Shown in pieces: positions 34,435 through 43,214 of a DNA stretch of 64,000 bases. The notes beneath the pieces were generated by a model. That model was given only the letters and a program-made list of their open reading frames with translations, did not search any database and was not told the origin of the DNA. Both the position numbers and the translations under genes were made by a program. Origin of the DNA: Bacteroidota bacterium (GTDB lineage Bacteria; Bacteroidota; JABWAT01); the NCBI GenBank assembly GCA_020161835.1, contig JAIUNL010000008.1, positions 20,552 through 84,551 of the forward strand, read 5' to 3'. Each line of letters opens with the position of its first letter. Within the stretch, counting starts at the first letter, position 1.

Positions 34435-34964
34435 TTTTTCTCCTTTATTTCAACGTCCACTGACATACTCAGTGTGTCTTTTACCTTATTAATGATGAAT
34501 TTTTCGGGCACTTCAATACCATAATCAGTTAGTTTAATGAGCCAGCGTGCCTTTAGCCTTGTATCAGAAATAAAACCAGTGGCCGTAACCGTTTGAGTTA
34601 CACCATGAATGGTAAAGGCACCTGTTGCTATAACTGCCCCTGACCTTCCGTTCGATTTTATTTTCCCGTTATAAGTTGCCAGCGGATAGTAATCAGTTTC
34701 CAGATAATCTTCGTGCATGTGGGTATCACGTAATTTTATTCCGGTTTTCAGCTTTTTAAGTTCAAAAGTAAATCTGAAAGTACTGTCATTTAAATTAATG
34801 GTTCCGTTTAAACCCGGACCCACACCTTCAAACTGGGAATCAATACCAAATGTTTCTGCTGAAGTTGAAAACCGGGCAATTCCACCTTTTATCACATAAA
34901 TCTGACTGTATCCTGCAAAAGAGAAAGAAATAAGCAGAAAAGTTATGAGAAAAAATTTTGTCAT
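34431..34964 (-). CDS. YceI-family periplasmic protein (copy 2)
   Basis: This 177-aa protein has a signal peptide (FLLISFSFAGYSQ) and a YceI lipocalin-like barrel. YceI proteins bind long polyisoprenoids or related lipids in the periplasm. It shares the conserved TSAETFG, SQFEGVG-x-GLNG, LRDTHMHEDYLETD and FTIHGVTQTVTATG blocks with the adjacent upstream gene, so the two are tandem duplicates. GAGGTAA precedes the ATG, which overlaps the upstream stop. Confidence 0.88.
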   Translation of the reverse strand: MTKFFLITFLLISFSFAGYSQIYVIKGGIARFSTSAETFGIDSQFEGVGPGLNGTINLNDSTFRFTFELKKLKTGIKLRDTHMHEDYLETDYYPLATYNGKIKSNGRSGAVIATGAFTIHGVTQTVTATGFISDTRLKARWLIKLTDYGIEVPEKFIINKVKDTLSMSVDVEIKEKK

Positions 34965-35503
34965 TTCGTTTTTACCTCGGTTAAAATTGCATCGGCAGAC
35001 ATGTTCAGAATTTCACTTATTTTCCCAATCATAAATTTTTCGGGGATTTCGATTTTAAAATCATTCAGATTTATTTTCCATGACGCTTTTAATCGGTTCG
35101 AAAGAAGTGTGCCCGTGGCAGTAATTCTTTTCTTGTTACCGTGCATTGAAAAGTCACCTGTTGCCAAAAATTCATTGAATTTCCCGGTAGACTTAAGTTT
35201 TCCTGCAAATGTTGCTTTCGGATAGGTATCGGTTTCAAGATAATCTTCATGCATGTGATTGTCACGTAACCTGATTCCGGTTTGCAATTTGATCAGATCA
35301 AAAGTAAAACTGAATGTACTGTCTGAAAGGTTTATACTTCCGTTCAAACCGTTACCAGTTCCTTCAAATTGGGAGTCCACACCAAAAGTTTCTGCGGAAG
35401 TTGTGAATTTGGCCTGCCCGTTTTTAATCGAATAGGTTTGAGAGAATCCGCTCAATGACCCAATAACCAGAAGTGCAATTGAAACAAAGATTGTTTTCAT
35501 CAT
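34961..35503 (-). CDS. YceI-family periplasmic protein (copy 1)
   Basis: This 180-aa tandem paralogue of the next gene has a signal peptide and the same YceI blocks (TSAETFGVDSQFEGTGNGLN, LRDNHMHEDYLETD, FSMHGNKKRITATG). Two ATGs open the gene; the first overlaps the cytochrome stop (AAATGATG) and follows GAAGGA. Divergence between the copies is concentrated in the last third, which suggests different ligands or partners. Confidence 0.88.
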   Translation of the reverse strand: MMKTIFVSIALLVIGSLSGFSQTYSIKNGQAKFTTSAETFGVDSQFEGTGNGLNGSINLSDSTFSFTFDLIKLQTGIRLRDNHMHEDYLETDTYPKATFAGKLKSTGKFNEFLATGDFSMHGNKKRITATGTLLSNRLKASWKINLNDFKIEIPEKFMIGKISEILNMSADAILTEVKTK

Positions 35504-35862
35504 TTTTCCTTCTTTCCTGTGGCAATCCAGGCATCAATGATTTTCCTGTCTGAAACAGAAAGCTGAGGTCCACCCTGAGGCATCATTAAGCCATCTGTTC
35601 TGTTAACTCTGTCTTTTATTTTTCCTGATACCGCAGAAACTGCATTATAGGAAGTCAGACTCAGTCCGCCAGAGGGAAAAGAAGCTCCATGACATGAAAT
35701 GCAATTTGAATTCAAAATTTTCTTGATATCCGGATCATAGAGATAGGTTTTTGCTGTATCAATAGGGGTACTTCCTTCATCAGGACCAGCAACTTCAGAT
35801 TTGCATTGTAAGAAAAGGAAGGAAACAGAGAAAAGGATAACTAACAAACTGATTTGCTTCAT
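35500..35862 (-). CDS. Cytochrome c-type lipoprotein, single heme
   Basis: This 120-aa protein has a lipobox (LFLQC, Cys20) and one heme-binding motif, CISCH (Cys54, Cys57, His58). A methionine in LMMPQGGP is the likely second iron ligand. The size and plan match small c-type cytochromes linked to 'planctomycete cytochrome c' domains. An ATG at 35877 adds five residues, but the one at 35862 has GAGGT at proper spacing. It is the first gene of the operon with the two YceI genes and the barrel, which implies an envelope redox or lipid function. Confidence 0.85.
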   Translation of the reverse strand: MKQISLLVILFSVSFLFLQCKSEVAGPDEGSTPIDTAKTYLYDPDIKKILNSNCISCHGASFPSGGLSLTSYNAVSAVSGKIKDRVNRTDGLMMPQGGPQLSVSDRKIIDAWIATGKKEK

Positions 35863-35977
35863 GCTCGGATACCTCATTATTTATATTCTATAAAAATAAT
35901 GAATGTTCAAACAAATAATTAGAGGAGCATTAGAAATAACTTTGTTTTAAATCCAATTTTGTGATAAAAAACAAGTT

Positions 35978-38332
35978 TTATGGGTAGGTAACCCGAAAAC
36001 GAATGGTTGATGACCGGCCTTTGTCATCAGAACATTGAATTTTATAGGATCCGGGCAATAATTCCATCCAGCCGGGGATACCGGGTTTGGTGGTTACGTT
36101 TAACCTGTCATTCACGTACCAGTAAAGGTTTGAAACATCGGTTTCAGCCTGAGCAAGTAACTGGATTTTCTGTTTTTCACCTTTTTCGATAATATATTCG
36201 GTCTGATTTGATGGAGAGGAAATTATCGGTCCGTTATCTGTAAAAATCCTTGTGCAGGACGGATTGTGGGGTGGTATTTTTTTGAAACGAATACCATTTT
36301 GAGTGTACCATGAGATAAGTTCGGGCTGCAAATCAGGAAAAGTTACCAATTTTGTTCCTGTACCAGGGTCACATCTTGTACAGTATGAAATCGTTCCGGT
36401 TTCATTCGTTTTAACCTGCTTGAGATGGGTACAAATTCTGTTTGAGGAGACTGACGGCAAAAAATCATCCATGATTTTTTGCGTACAATTTTGACCGGGA
36501 GGCAATCCGGATTCAGCACAAACCAAACGGAATTCGAGCTCTTTTGGTCTGGGAAACCATTCATTTGTAGAATTATAATCAACTGCATTAAACAAATCAA
36601 AAAGAAGTGGAGTGGCCATATCTGCACCAGTTAGCTCAGGAACACCCTGTCCTGAGAAATTACCAACCCAAACCCCAATGGTGAAACGGTGATTAAAACC
36701 AATACTCCATCCGTCACGTCTGCCGTAACTTGTACCGGTTTTCCAGCCAAGTTTGGGAAGATGGATACCACTTTGATAATATTGCGGAAAATCTGGTCTT
36801 GTGAGTGAAGTTAAAATGATCCCGGTTGAGTAGGCAGAGGCTTCTGAAATAATGGGAATGGTGTAAGTTGATGTATCACTTTTTATCCATTTTAAGGGTA
36901 AATACCGGCCCCGTCTTGAAAAAACAGAATAGGCTGTTACAAGTTCTTCCAAACGAACCCCGCAACCACCCAAAACAACTGAAAGTCCGAGCTTATAGCT
37001 GTCAGTCTTGATCTGCCGAAAACCTGATGAAACCAGCGTTTCAATTAATATTCGGGGTGAAAGTGCATCGGTTAAACTTACCGCCGGAAGATTCAGTGAT
37101 TTGGCAAGTGCATCTTCCATTGTAACAGGTCCGGTAAAAGATTCATCAAAGTTCTCGGGTGAATATCCATTAAAATCAGTTGGTACGTCTAGCAGCATAC
37201 TTTTGGGGGTTACAACACCCTTATCAATTGCAAGTGCATAGGCAAAAGGTTTCAACGTACTTCCGGGTGACCTTACTGCACTAACACCATCAACCTGACC
37301 TGAAAGCAACTGATCGTTAAAATCAGCCGAGCCCACGTAAGAAATGATAAAACCCGACTTGTTATCCATAATAAGAACTGCTGCCTGGCTGATTCCATAA
37401 GATGATAACCGTCTGACGTGGTTTCTGAGAATTTCTTCTGACTTTTGTTGGGTCTCGAGATGAATTCCTGTTTTAATATTTGAACTATCGGGGTACAGGG
37501 CATGAATCCGCTGAGAGAAATGGGGTGCAAATCTGGGTGGACTTTTACGGGTTAAGTTTAAAGGTTCTGTCAGTGCATTTTCAATTTCACTTTCACTGAA
37601 AAGCTGATCTGTTTTCATCCGGTTCAACCAAAGATCACGTTCGGCTTTGATCCGTTCATTTTCTTTCCCCGGGAGAAAATACCCGGGTTTATTTGGGATA
37701 ATAGTAAGAGTTACAACTTGTGAAAGGCTAAGTAATTCCGGGTTTCTGCCCATATAAAGCAGTGAAGCAGATTTAACGCCTTCAATATTTCCGCCATAGG
37801 GGACAAGATTGAGGTAAAGCTGGAGAATTTCATCTTTTGAGTAATGAAACTCAAGCTGTAAGGCTCTGAACATTTCTGTGATTTTACTTAGATAAGTTCG
37901 TTTGCGTGGTTCAAGTAAACGAACTACCTGCATGGTTATAGTTGATGCACCTGAAGTGATCTTTCCGGTAATCAAATTGTTAATTCCTGCCCGGACGATT
38001 GAAAAAGGGTTAAAACCAGGGTGGAAATAAAAAAACTTGTCTTCCTTATAGATCAGCGATTTTTTTAACTGATCGGAGATTTCACTCAGTTCAGTTTTCA
38101 TCCGCCATTTATCATCAGAACTTAGAAACGCATAAAGTGGTTTCCCAGAAGAATCAGAAACAATTTGAGAGTACCCGGATGGTTTTGGAGCAGGGAATAT
38201 CAGATCAAGCGAAACAAAAACCAGAAATAGAATCAGAAAAAAAATGACAGAAAATTTTATTTTGGGATGGGAAGAGAAGTATAAACCAATTGATTTGATG
38301 TATTGAACTGAATGTGGGGGGATATTTTTCAT
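35978..38332 (-). CDS. pbpC: Penicillin-binding protein 1C
   Basis: This 784-aa bifunctional peptidoglycan synthase has one N-terminal membrane helix (about residues 28-48). The GT51 glycosyltransferase includes the EDKFFYFHPGF motif with the catalytic Glu and GASTITMQVVRLL. The transpeptidase has the SxxK serine in SPGSTLKPFAYAL and the KTG triad in GWKTGTSYGRRDGW. A C-terminal BiPBP-type domain follows, with a Cys-rich stretch (CTRCDPGTG). This order and the C-terminal domain mark the PBP1C class. The alpha-2-macroglobulin gene that often neighbours pbpC is absent here. Confidence 0.92.
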   Translation of the reverse strand: MKNIPPHSVQYIKSIGLYFSSHPKIKFSVIFFLILFLVFVSLDLIFPAPKPSGYSQIVSDSSGKPLYAFLSSDDKWRMKTELSEISDQLKKSLIYKEDKFFYFHPGFNPFSIVRAGINNLITGKITSGASTITMQVVRLLEPRKRTYLSKITEMFRALQLEFHYSKDEILQLYLNLVPYGGNIEGVKSASLLYMGRNPELLSLSQVVTLTIIPNKPGYFLPGKENERIKAERDLWLNRMKTDQLFSESEIENALTEPLNLTRKSPPRFAPHFSQRIHALYPDSSNIKTGIHLETQQKSEEILRNHVRRLSSYGISQAAVLIMDNKSGFIISYVGSADFNDQLLSGQVDGVSAVRSPGSTLKPFAYALAIDKGVVTPKSMLLDVPTDFNGYSPENFDESFTGPVTMEDALAKSLNLPAVSLTDALSPRILIETLVSSGFRQIKTDSYKLGLSVVLGGCGVRLEELVTAYSVFSRRGRYLPLKWIKSDTSTYTIPIISEASAYSTGIILTSLTRPDFPQYYQSGIHLPKLGWKTGTSYGRRDGWSIGFNHRFTIGVWVGNFSGQGVPELTGADMATPLLFDLFNAVDYNSTNEWFPRPKELEFRLVCAESGLPPGQNCTQKIMDDFLPSVSSNRICTHLKQVKTNETGTISYCTRCDPGTGTKLVTFPDLQPELISWYTQNGIRFKKIPPHNPSCTRIFTDNGPIISSPSNQTEYIIEKGEKQKIQLLAQAETDVSNLYWYVNDRLNVTTKPGIPGWMELLPGSYKIQCSDDKGRSSTIRFRVTYP

Positions 38333-38380
38333 TGAATTTCAGAAAAACAACGGGAAAAGTGCGAAAGAAAATGCTCAGGG

Positions 38381-38412
38381 AAAAACGTCACAACCGGAGG
38401 GGTTATGACGTT
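38381..38412 (-). terminator. Intrinsic terminator after mqnC
   Basis: Read on the minus strand, a 12-bp stem with one U-G pair (AACGTCATAACC / GGTTGTGACGTT) around a CCTCC loop runs into TTTTT. It lies just beyond the mqnC stop and before pbpC. Confidence 0.85.
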
Positions 38413-38420
38413 CTAAAAGA

Positions 38421-39521
38421 TTACCAGCTTCTTTGAATGGGTTCAAAACCGGCTGATTTAATGGCCTTTTTCATTTTTTTCAGGGTCATATTATATTGAA
38501 GTCCTGTTGCAGAAACTACATTTTCTTCAATCATCAGGCTTCCGAAATCATTTGCCCCAAACCGGAGGGAAATCTGTGCAACTTTTAAACCCTGAGTAAC
38601 CCACGAAGACTGAATGGTATCAATATTATCAACCATGATTCGGCTGATGGCAACAGTTTTCAGGTATTCGAAAGCTGATGTTTTTTCCCGTTCAGGAAGC
38701 AGAACAAAGTCCAGTTCAGTATTTCCTCTGTGGAATGTCCAGGGAATAAAATTATAAAAACCGCCGGTGCGGTCCTGAAGTTCACGGCAAAGAATCATGT
38801 GATCAATTCGTTCTGCAACTGTTTCTACGTGACCAAACATCATCGTGGCAGTTGATTTCAGTCCCTGACGGTGGGCTTCTTCCATCACATCAAGCCATTC
38901 AGTGGAAGTCGTTTTACCAGGAGCAATAATAGTCCTTACCCGATCTGATAATACTTCTGCACCTCCGCCCGGAATGGAGTCAAGTCCGGCATTTTTCAAC
39001 CGTGAAATGACTTCCGGAATTGAAATTTTAGAAACTTTTGAAATGGTGATGATTTCTGATGGACTTAAAGCATGAAGGATAATATTGTAGTTCGACTTGA
39101 TCCACCCAAACATGTCTTCATACCACTCAATTTTGAGTTCAGGGTTGTGACCACCCTGAAGAAGAATGCGGGTTCCGCCAAGATCAAGTGTTTCCTGAAT
39201 TTTTTCACCGATTGTTTTTTTGTCAAGGGTATAACCTTCAGAATCACCGGGGCGTCTGTAAAAAGCACAGAATTTGCAGTCAGCAGTACAAACGTTTGTA
39301 TAGTTGATATTTCGGTCAATAATGTAACTGACTTCATTCTTCGGGTGAAGTTTCCACCTTACCAGGTCGGCTAGTAGGCCAAGCGTGGTGAGATCTTCAA
39401 CATCAAAAAGTGAAATGCCTTCTTCACGTGAAATCCGTTCACCAGAAGAAATTTTATTGTAAACCGTTTCAATAATTTTTGACTGGGCTTCGGTATCAAT
39501 TTTTTGAAAAACAATATCCAT
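38421..39521 (-). CDS. mqnC: Cyclic dehypoxanthinyl futalosine synthase
   Basis: This 366-aa radical-SAM enzyme of the futalosine menaquinone pathway cyclises dehypoxanthinyl futalosine. The Fe-S cluster motif is CTADCKFC (Cys78, Cys82, Cys85) within the family-specific RNINYTNVC...FCAFYRR region. LLQGGHNPELKIEWYEDMF and GLDSIPGGGAEVLSDRVR are further MqnC/MqnE signatures; the FCAFYRR context favours MqnC over MqnE. Its start lies 9 nt after the diguanylate cyclase gene with AGGATAA inside that gene, so the two are co-transcribed. The likely next-pathway prenyltransferase is at 44674. Confidence 0.92.
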   Translation of the reverse strand: MDIVFQKIDTEAQSKIIETVYNKISSGERISREEGISLFDVEDLTTLGLLADLVRWKLHPKNEVSYIIDRNINYTNVCTADCKFCAFYRRPGDSEGYTLDKKTIGEKIQETLDLGGTRILLQGGHNPELKIEWYEDMFGWIKSNYNIILHALSPSEIITISKVSKISIPEVISRLKNAGLDSIPGGGAEVLSDRVRTIIAPGKTTSTEWLDVMEEAHRQGLKSTATMMFGHVETVAERIDHMILCRELQDRTGGFYNFIPWTFHRGNTELDFVLLPEREKTSAFEYLKTVAISRIMVDNIDTIQSSWVTQGLKVAQISLRFGANDFGSLMIEENVVSATGLQYNMTLKKMKKAIKSAGFEPIQRSW

Positions 39522-39530
39522 AAACTGCTT

Positions 39531-40583
39531 TTATCCTGCTGCTACTCTGTTCCGGCCCTGATGTTTGGCCTTATATAAATTTGAATCTGCAAAGGTAATC
39601 ATTTCAGCTTTATCTTCACAATCACTGGGGAAAGCTGCCACACCAATTGAAACTGTAATGGGTGATCTCAGAAAATCAAGTTCACTTTTTTGGGTGATGT
39701 AAAGATCTTCAATACCTTTTCTTATCTTCTCTGCAACAAGCAATGCATTCTGATCGTTCGTATCCGGCAGGAAAATTATAAATTCTTCGCCGCCCCAACG
39801 GGCAAAAGTATCAGACTTTCTGATGTTGACATTTATGGATTCAGAAACCTTTTTTAGAACAACATCACCGATTGCATGACCGAAAGTATCATTCAGTTTC
39901 TTGAAAAAATCTATATCCAGCATGAGAATTCCGTAGGGAGTTTTATACCGTTTATGGCGGTAATATTCATGCTCATAATGTTCGTTGAAAAACCGACGGT
40001 TATAAGCACCGGTCAATTCATCTCTGAAACTTCTTTCAACCGCTTCTTTAATTGAGTAAAAGGTTTCAATGGCCATACCCAAAAGGGTAGAAACCTTGCC
40101 TAATACAACACAGGAATGTTCGTCAAAGAAAAAAGGATCGGGTGAGTAAACTGATATAGTTCCAACCCGTTTGAGGTTCGATTGCTCAATCGGAAAACAA
40201 AAGTAGGAACCGTTGTTACCGGGAAGGTTTTCTTTTGAGGCAAAATATGGATCTTCTGCAAGATTGGGAATCAGTCTTGAAAAGCCGGAAAGGTAAACTT
40301 CCCAACTGTGACCATCTCCCAGTTTGAATAATTCAGTACTTGCGAGTTTCCGGTTTGCAATTCGGTCAATAGAAAGGTCAAATGTGCCGGTACGTGCATC
40401 AGGCATGTAAATGGCAAGATCAGTTATTTCCGGAAAAAACCGGTTCATATATCTGATGGCTTCCATGCAGTATTCCTGCGGGTCTTTTTTCAACCCCTGA
40501 AATTTCAGGGAAAGTTCAACAAGACCCAGCAAAGACGGAACCTGATTTTTATATCTGAAATCTTTTTGTTCCTCATTCGCCAT
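39531..40583 (-). CDS. GAF-GGDEF diguanylate cyclase
   Basis: This 350-aa cytoplasmic protein has a GAF-type sensor (about residues 20-170, with the GSYFCFPIEQSNLKRVGTISVYS core) and a GGDEF domain (about 185-345). The active-site motif is intact as GGEEF (about residue 263), with the RxxD inhibitory site five residues before it (RKSD), so it should make cyclic-di-GMP and be feedback-inhibited. No signal peptide or transmembrane helix. It is the first gene of a pair with mqnC, an unusual pairing. Confidence 0.92.
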   Translation of the reverse strand: MANEEQKDFRYKNQVPSLLGLVELSLKFQGLKKDPQEYCMEAIRYMNRFFPEITDLAIYMPDARTGTFDLSIDRIANRKLASTELFKLGDGHSWEVYLSGFSRLIPNLAEDPYFASKENLPGNNGSYFCFPIEQSNLKRVGTISVYSPDPFFFDEHSCVVLGKVSTLLGMAIETFYSIKEAVERSFRDELTGAYNRRFFNEHYEHEYYRHKRYKTPYGILMLDIDFFKKLNDTFGHAIGDVVLKKVSESINVNIRKSDTFARWGGEEFIIFLPDTNDQNALLVAEKIRKGIEDLYITQKSELDFLRSPITVSIGVAAFPSDCEDKAEMITFADSNLYKAKHQGRNRVAAG

Positions 40584-40841
40584 TCAATTTTCCTGTTAAT
40601 TTGGGTTCTGTCAATTAGCATTAAAATAGTTATTGAGACGCAATTTAAACAAAAAAATCCAAAACAGATATTTTTAGGTTTCTATTCAATATTTTATCGG
40701 GGATTCCTGGGGGAATGAGTTCATTTTTCGGACTGCAAAAAGAAAAAATGAAAAGAAATGAATAAAATCAGCACTGTTTTTTGTAAAAACGGCATGTGTT
40801 TCTTAATTTGATCTTATGGCAGTAAAATTATTTATGACTAC
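40584..40841. other. Divergent intergenic region
   Basis: This AT-rich gap separates the minus-strand cyclase/mqnC unit from the plus-strand sensor operon and should contain both promoters. I see no repeat array, clear hairpin or confident promoter motif. Confidence 0.4.
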
Positions 40842-43214
40842 ATGCAACCAACTGTAAAAACCGGATTCCCGGTCGAGGTTATTGAAAACCTAACCGAATT
40901 GCTGGCAACAGATATTCCCCTTACTGAAGGTATTCAGTTGGTATGCGATTACTGCAATCAAACTCTCAATGCAACAGTTGTTTTAGCTTATCAATATCAA
41001 AAAGCCGCTGATATAATCAGTTTGATAGGTTCAGTGAATCTGAACCCGAACCTGATGAGATCAGTTTCAACCTTCCATATTCACCGTAATGAAGGTGGAA
41101 TTTTAAACTCCTGTTTGTCTGCTAAGGATGTTATTATTTCAAAAAATGTTGATGAGGCGCCCATTTGTCTTGAATTCATGCAAGAAATTCAGGCAAAACG
41201 TCTTTCTTCGGCTGTTGTACTCCCGGTCGGTATTGGTAATGAGCCCCGGTTTTTGTTTTCTCTCTATTTTACAAGTGAAAATTCACCAGCGTTTGTTGAC
41301 GAAAACCAGCTTAAATTCGTAGCCAGTCATCTAAGCGTTCTTATTTCAAGACTTGAAATGAAGGACAAGCTTGAAATCCTGGAAAAGCAGGTTCATGTTG
41401 ACCGGAAAATTATCAATCAGAAATCAACTGACATCCAGAAAAAGGGAGAACAGTTAGATAATATTGATACCAAGCTCCGCCGTGTTGTTGAAGTTATGCT
41501 TTCAGGCAGCCGTGATCAGGAAACGCTGATGAAGGATACTTTTAAGGTTGTTTCTGATCTTCTCAACATGGAAACCATCGGTATGGGACACAGTTCAGGA
41601 GATTTTCTTGTACTTGAATATATCTACGATAAAGAAAACATCCTCAGAAAGGGAGATCAGTTTCCCTCGCTCGATCATTTTAAAGTAACCGTTAAAGGTG
41701 GCGGACATAACCAGGATATGGATATGAAAAATCCGTTCACCATGAAAAAATATGTGAACCATCCTGTTTATCAGCATTTGGGATTTTCAACCTTTTTCAG
41801 CACGCCTATCCTGATTAATCAGGTCCCCTACGGAACATTGTTTGCTGCGTCAAAGTTTGTGAAGACGATCTCGATGTTTGAAGAAGATATGCTTTACTTC
41901 CTGGCTCATAAACTGGCGTTTGAAATCGAAAAACGGCAGATGGAAAGTAAGATTTTTGAACATAGCCGTGAACTTGAAAGATCAAATCAGGAATTAAAAA
42001 CAATCAACCTGCTTGGTCAGGCAATTACCTCTGTTCTTGACCAGGGTGCCCTTCTTAAAACTATTTTGAAAAGTTTGGTTCAGGCTTCTGAGTGCGAAGA
42101 TGCATCGTTGTTTCTATATGATGATTCAACTGATGAACTGATCATCAGCATGGTGGCATCTGAGAAGAACAAGTCAATTGAAGGTTTCAGAATGCCCAGT
42201 ACAAAAGGTATTGCAGGTTGGGTGTTTACAAACCGACATTCACAAATTGTGAATAATACCGGGAATGATAAACGGCATGATAAGGGTGTCGACAAAATTC
42301 TTCAGCACCGAACAGACAGTATTCTCTGTACACCGATTATCGGTCCTGACAATATGATTTATGGTGTTGTTCAGCTGATCAATAAACTTGATGAAAACGG
42401 GTATGTTCAACGTGATCTTGAGTATATGGAAATGCTCATGCCGTTTATTTCCATTGCACTTAAAAATGCAAAACTGTTTACAATGGAACAGGAAACAACC
42501 CGGAAAGCACAGCAGGCACAGGCCTTGAAATCTGAGTTTCTGAGTAACATGAGTCATGAACTCAGAACTCCGTTAACCTCCATTATTGCCTATACTGATA
42601 TTTTACTGCGTGATTATGAAACATTCAACGACAGACAGAAAAAATCAGTTGACCGCATAAAAATGTCGTCAAAACACCTGCTGAATCTGATAAATGATAT
42701 TCTTGATCTGTCAAAAATTGAAGCAGGGATGATGAATATTCATAAATCGGAAGTTGATCTTTCGATGATTATTTATTCGGCTGTATCCACTTTTGAACTT
42801 CAGACTCAGCAAAAGGGAATTCAGCTTAATGTTACACCTCCCGAATCAAGAGTAGTCTTACTCACAGACGAAATCAGGGTCAAGCAGATTTTGATTAATC
42901 TGGTCTCAAATGCACTTAAGTTTACTGACGAAGGTGGAATTTTTATTACCTTTGGTGAATTAAGTGAAGAACAGATATTTATATCAGTTAAAGATACCGG
43001 AACCGGAATTCCGGATGAATCTAAAGAACTGATTTTTGAAAGTTTCAGGCAGGCCGATGGTTCTGCATCCAGAAAAGCCGGTGGAACCGGGCTTGGACTA
43101 TCAATTTCTCAGAAACTGGCCACGTTATTAGGTGGTCGGCTGGAACTTGAAAGTGAAGTTGGCGTTGGTTCTACATTTACCTTATTGCTTCCGAATGACA
43201 GAGGATTACTATGA
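40842..43214 (+). CDS. Multi-GAF sensor histidine kinase
   Basis: This 790-aa soluble kinase has three GAF-like regions: about residues 20-165, 210-350 and 385-540. A coiled coil separates the first two. HisKA follows, with the H-box SNMSHELRTPLTS (His572), then HATPase_c with the N-box (LINLVSNALKFT), G1 (KDTGTGIPDES) and G2 (GGTGLGLSISQK). All boxes look functional. No transmembrane segment is visible, so it senses a cytoplasmic signal. No Shine-Dalgarno is evident. Its stop overlaps the start of the next gene (ATGA), which encodes a receiver-kinase, so the two likely form a phosphorelay. Confidence 0.93.
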   Translation: MQPTVKTGFPVEVIENLTELLATDIPLTEGIQLVCDYCNQTLNATVVLAYQYQKAADIISLIGSVNLNPNLMRSVSTFHIHRNEGGILNSCLSAKDVIISKNVDEAPICLEFMQEIQAKRLSSAVVLPVGIGNEPRFLFSLYFTSENSPAFVDENQLKFVASHLSVLISRLEMKDKLEILEKQVHVDRKIINQKSTDIQKKGEQLDNIDTKLRRVVEVMLSGSRDQETLMKDTFKVVSDLLNMETIGMGHSSGDFLVLEYIYDKENILRKGDQFPSLDHFKVTVKGGGHNQDMDMKNPFTMKKYVNHPVYQHLGFSTFFSTPILINQVPYGTLFAASKFVKTISMFEEDMLYFLAHKLAFEIEKRQMESKIFEHSRELERSNQELKTINLLGQAITSVLDQGALLKTILKSLVQASECEDASLFLYDDSTDELIISMVASEKNKSIEGFRMPSTKGIAGWVFTNRHSQIVNNTGNDKRHDKGVDKILQHRTDSILCTPIIGPDNMIYGVVQLINKLDENGYVQRDLEYMEMLMPFISIALKNAKLFTMEQETTRKAQQAQALKSEFLSNMSHELRTPLTSIIAYTDILLRDYETFNDRQKKSVDRIKMSSKHLLNLINDILDLSKIEAGMMNIHKSEVDLSMIIYSAVSTFELQTQQKGIQLNVTPPESRVVLLTDEIRVKQILINLVSNALKFTDEGGIFITFGELSEEQIFISVKDTGTGIPDESKELIFESFRQADGSASRKAGGTGLGLSISQKLATLLGGRLELESEVGVGSTFTLLLPNDRGLL

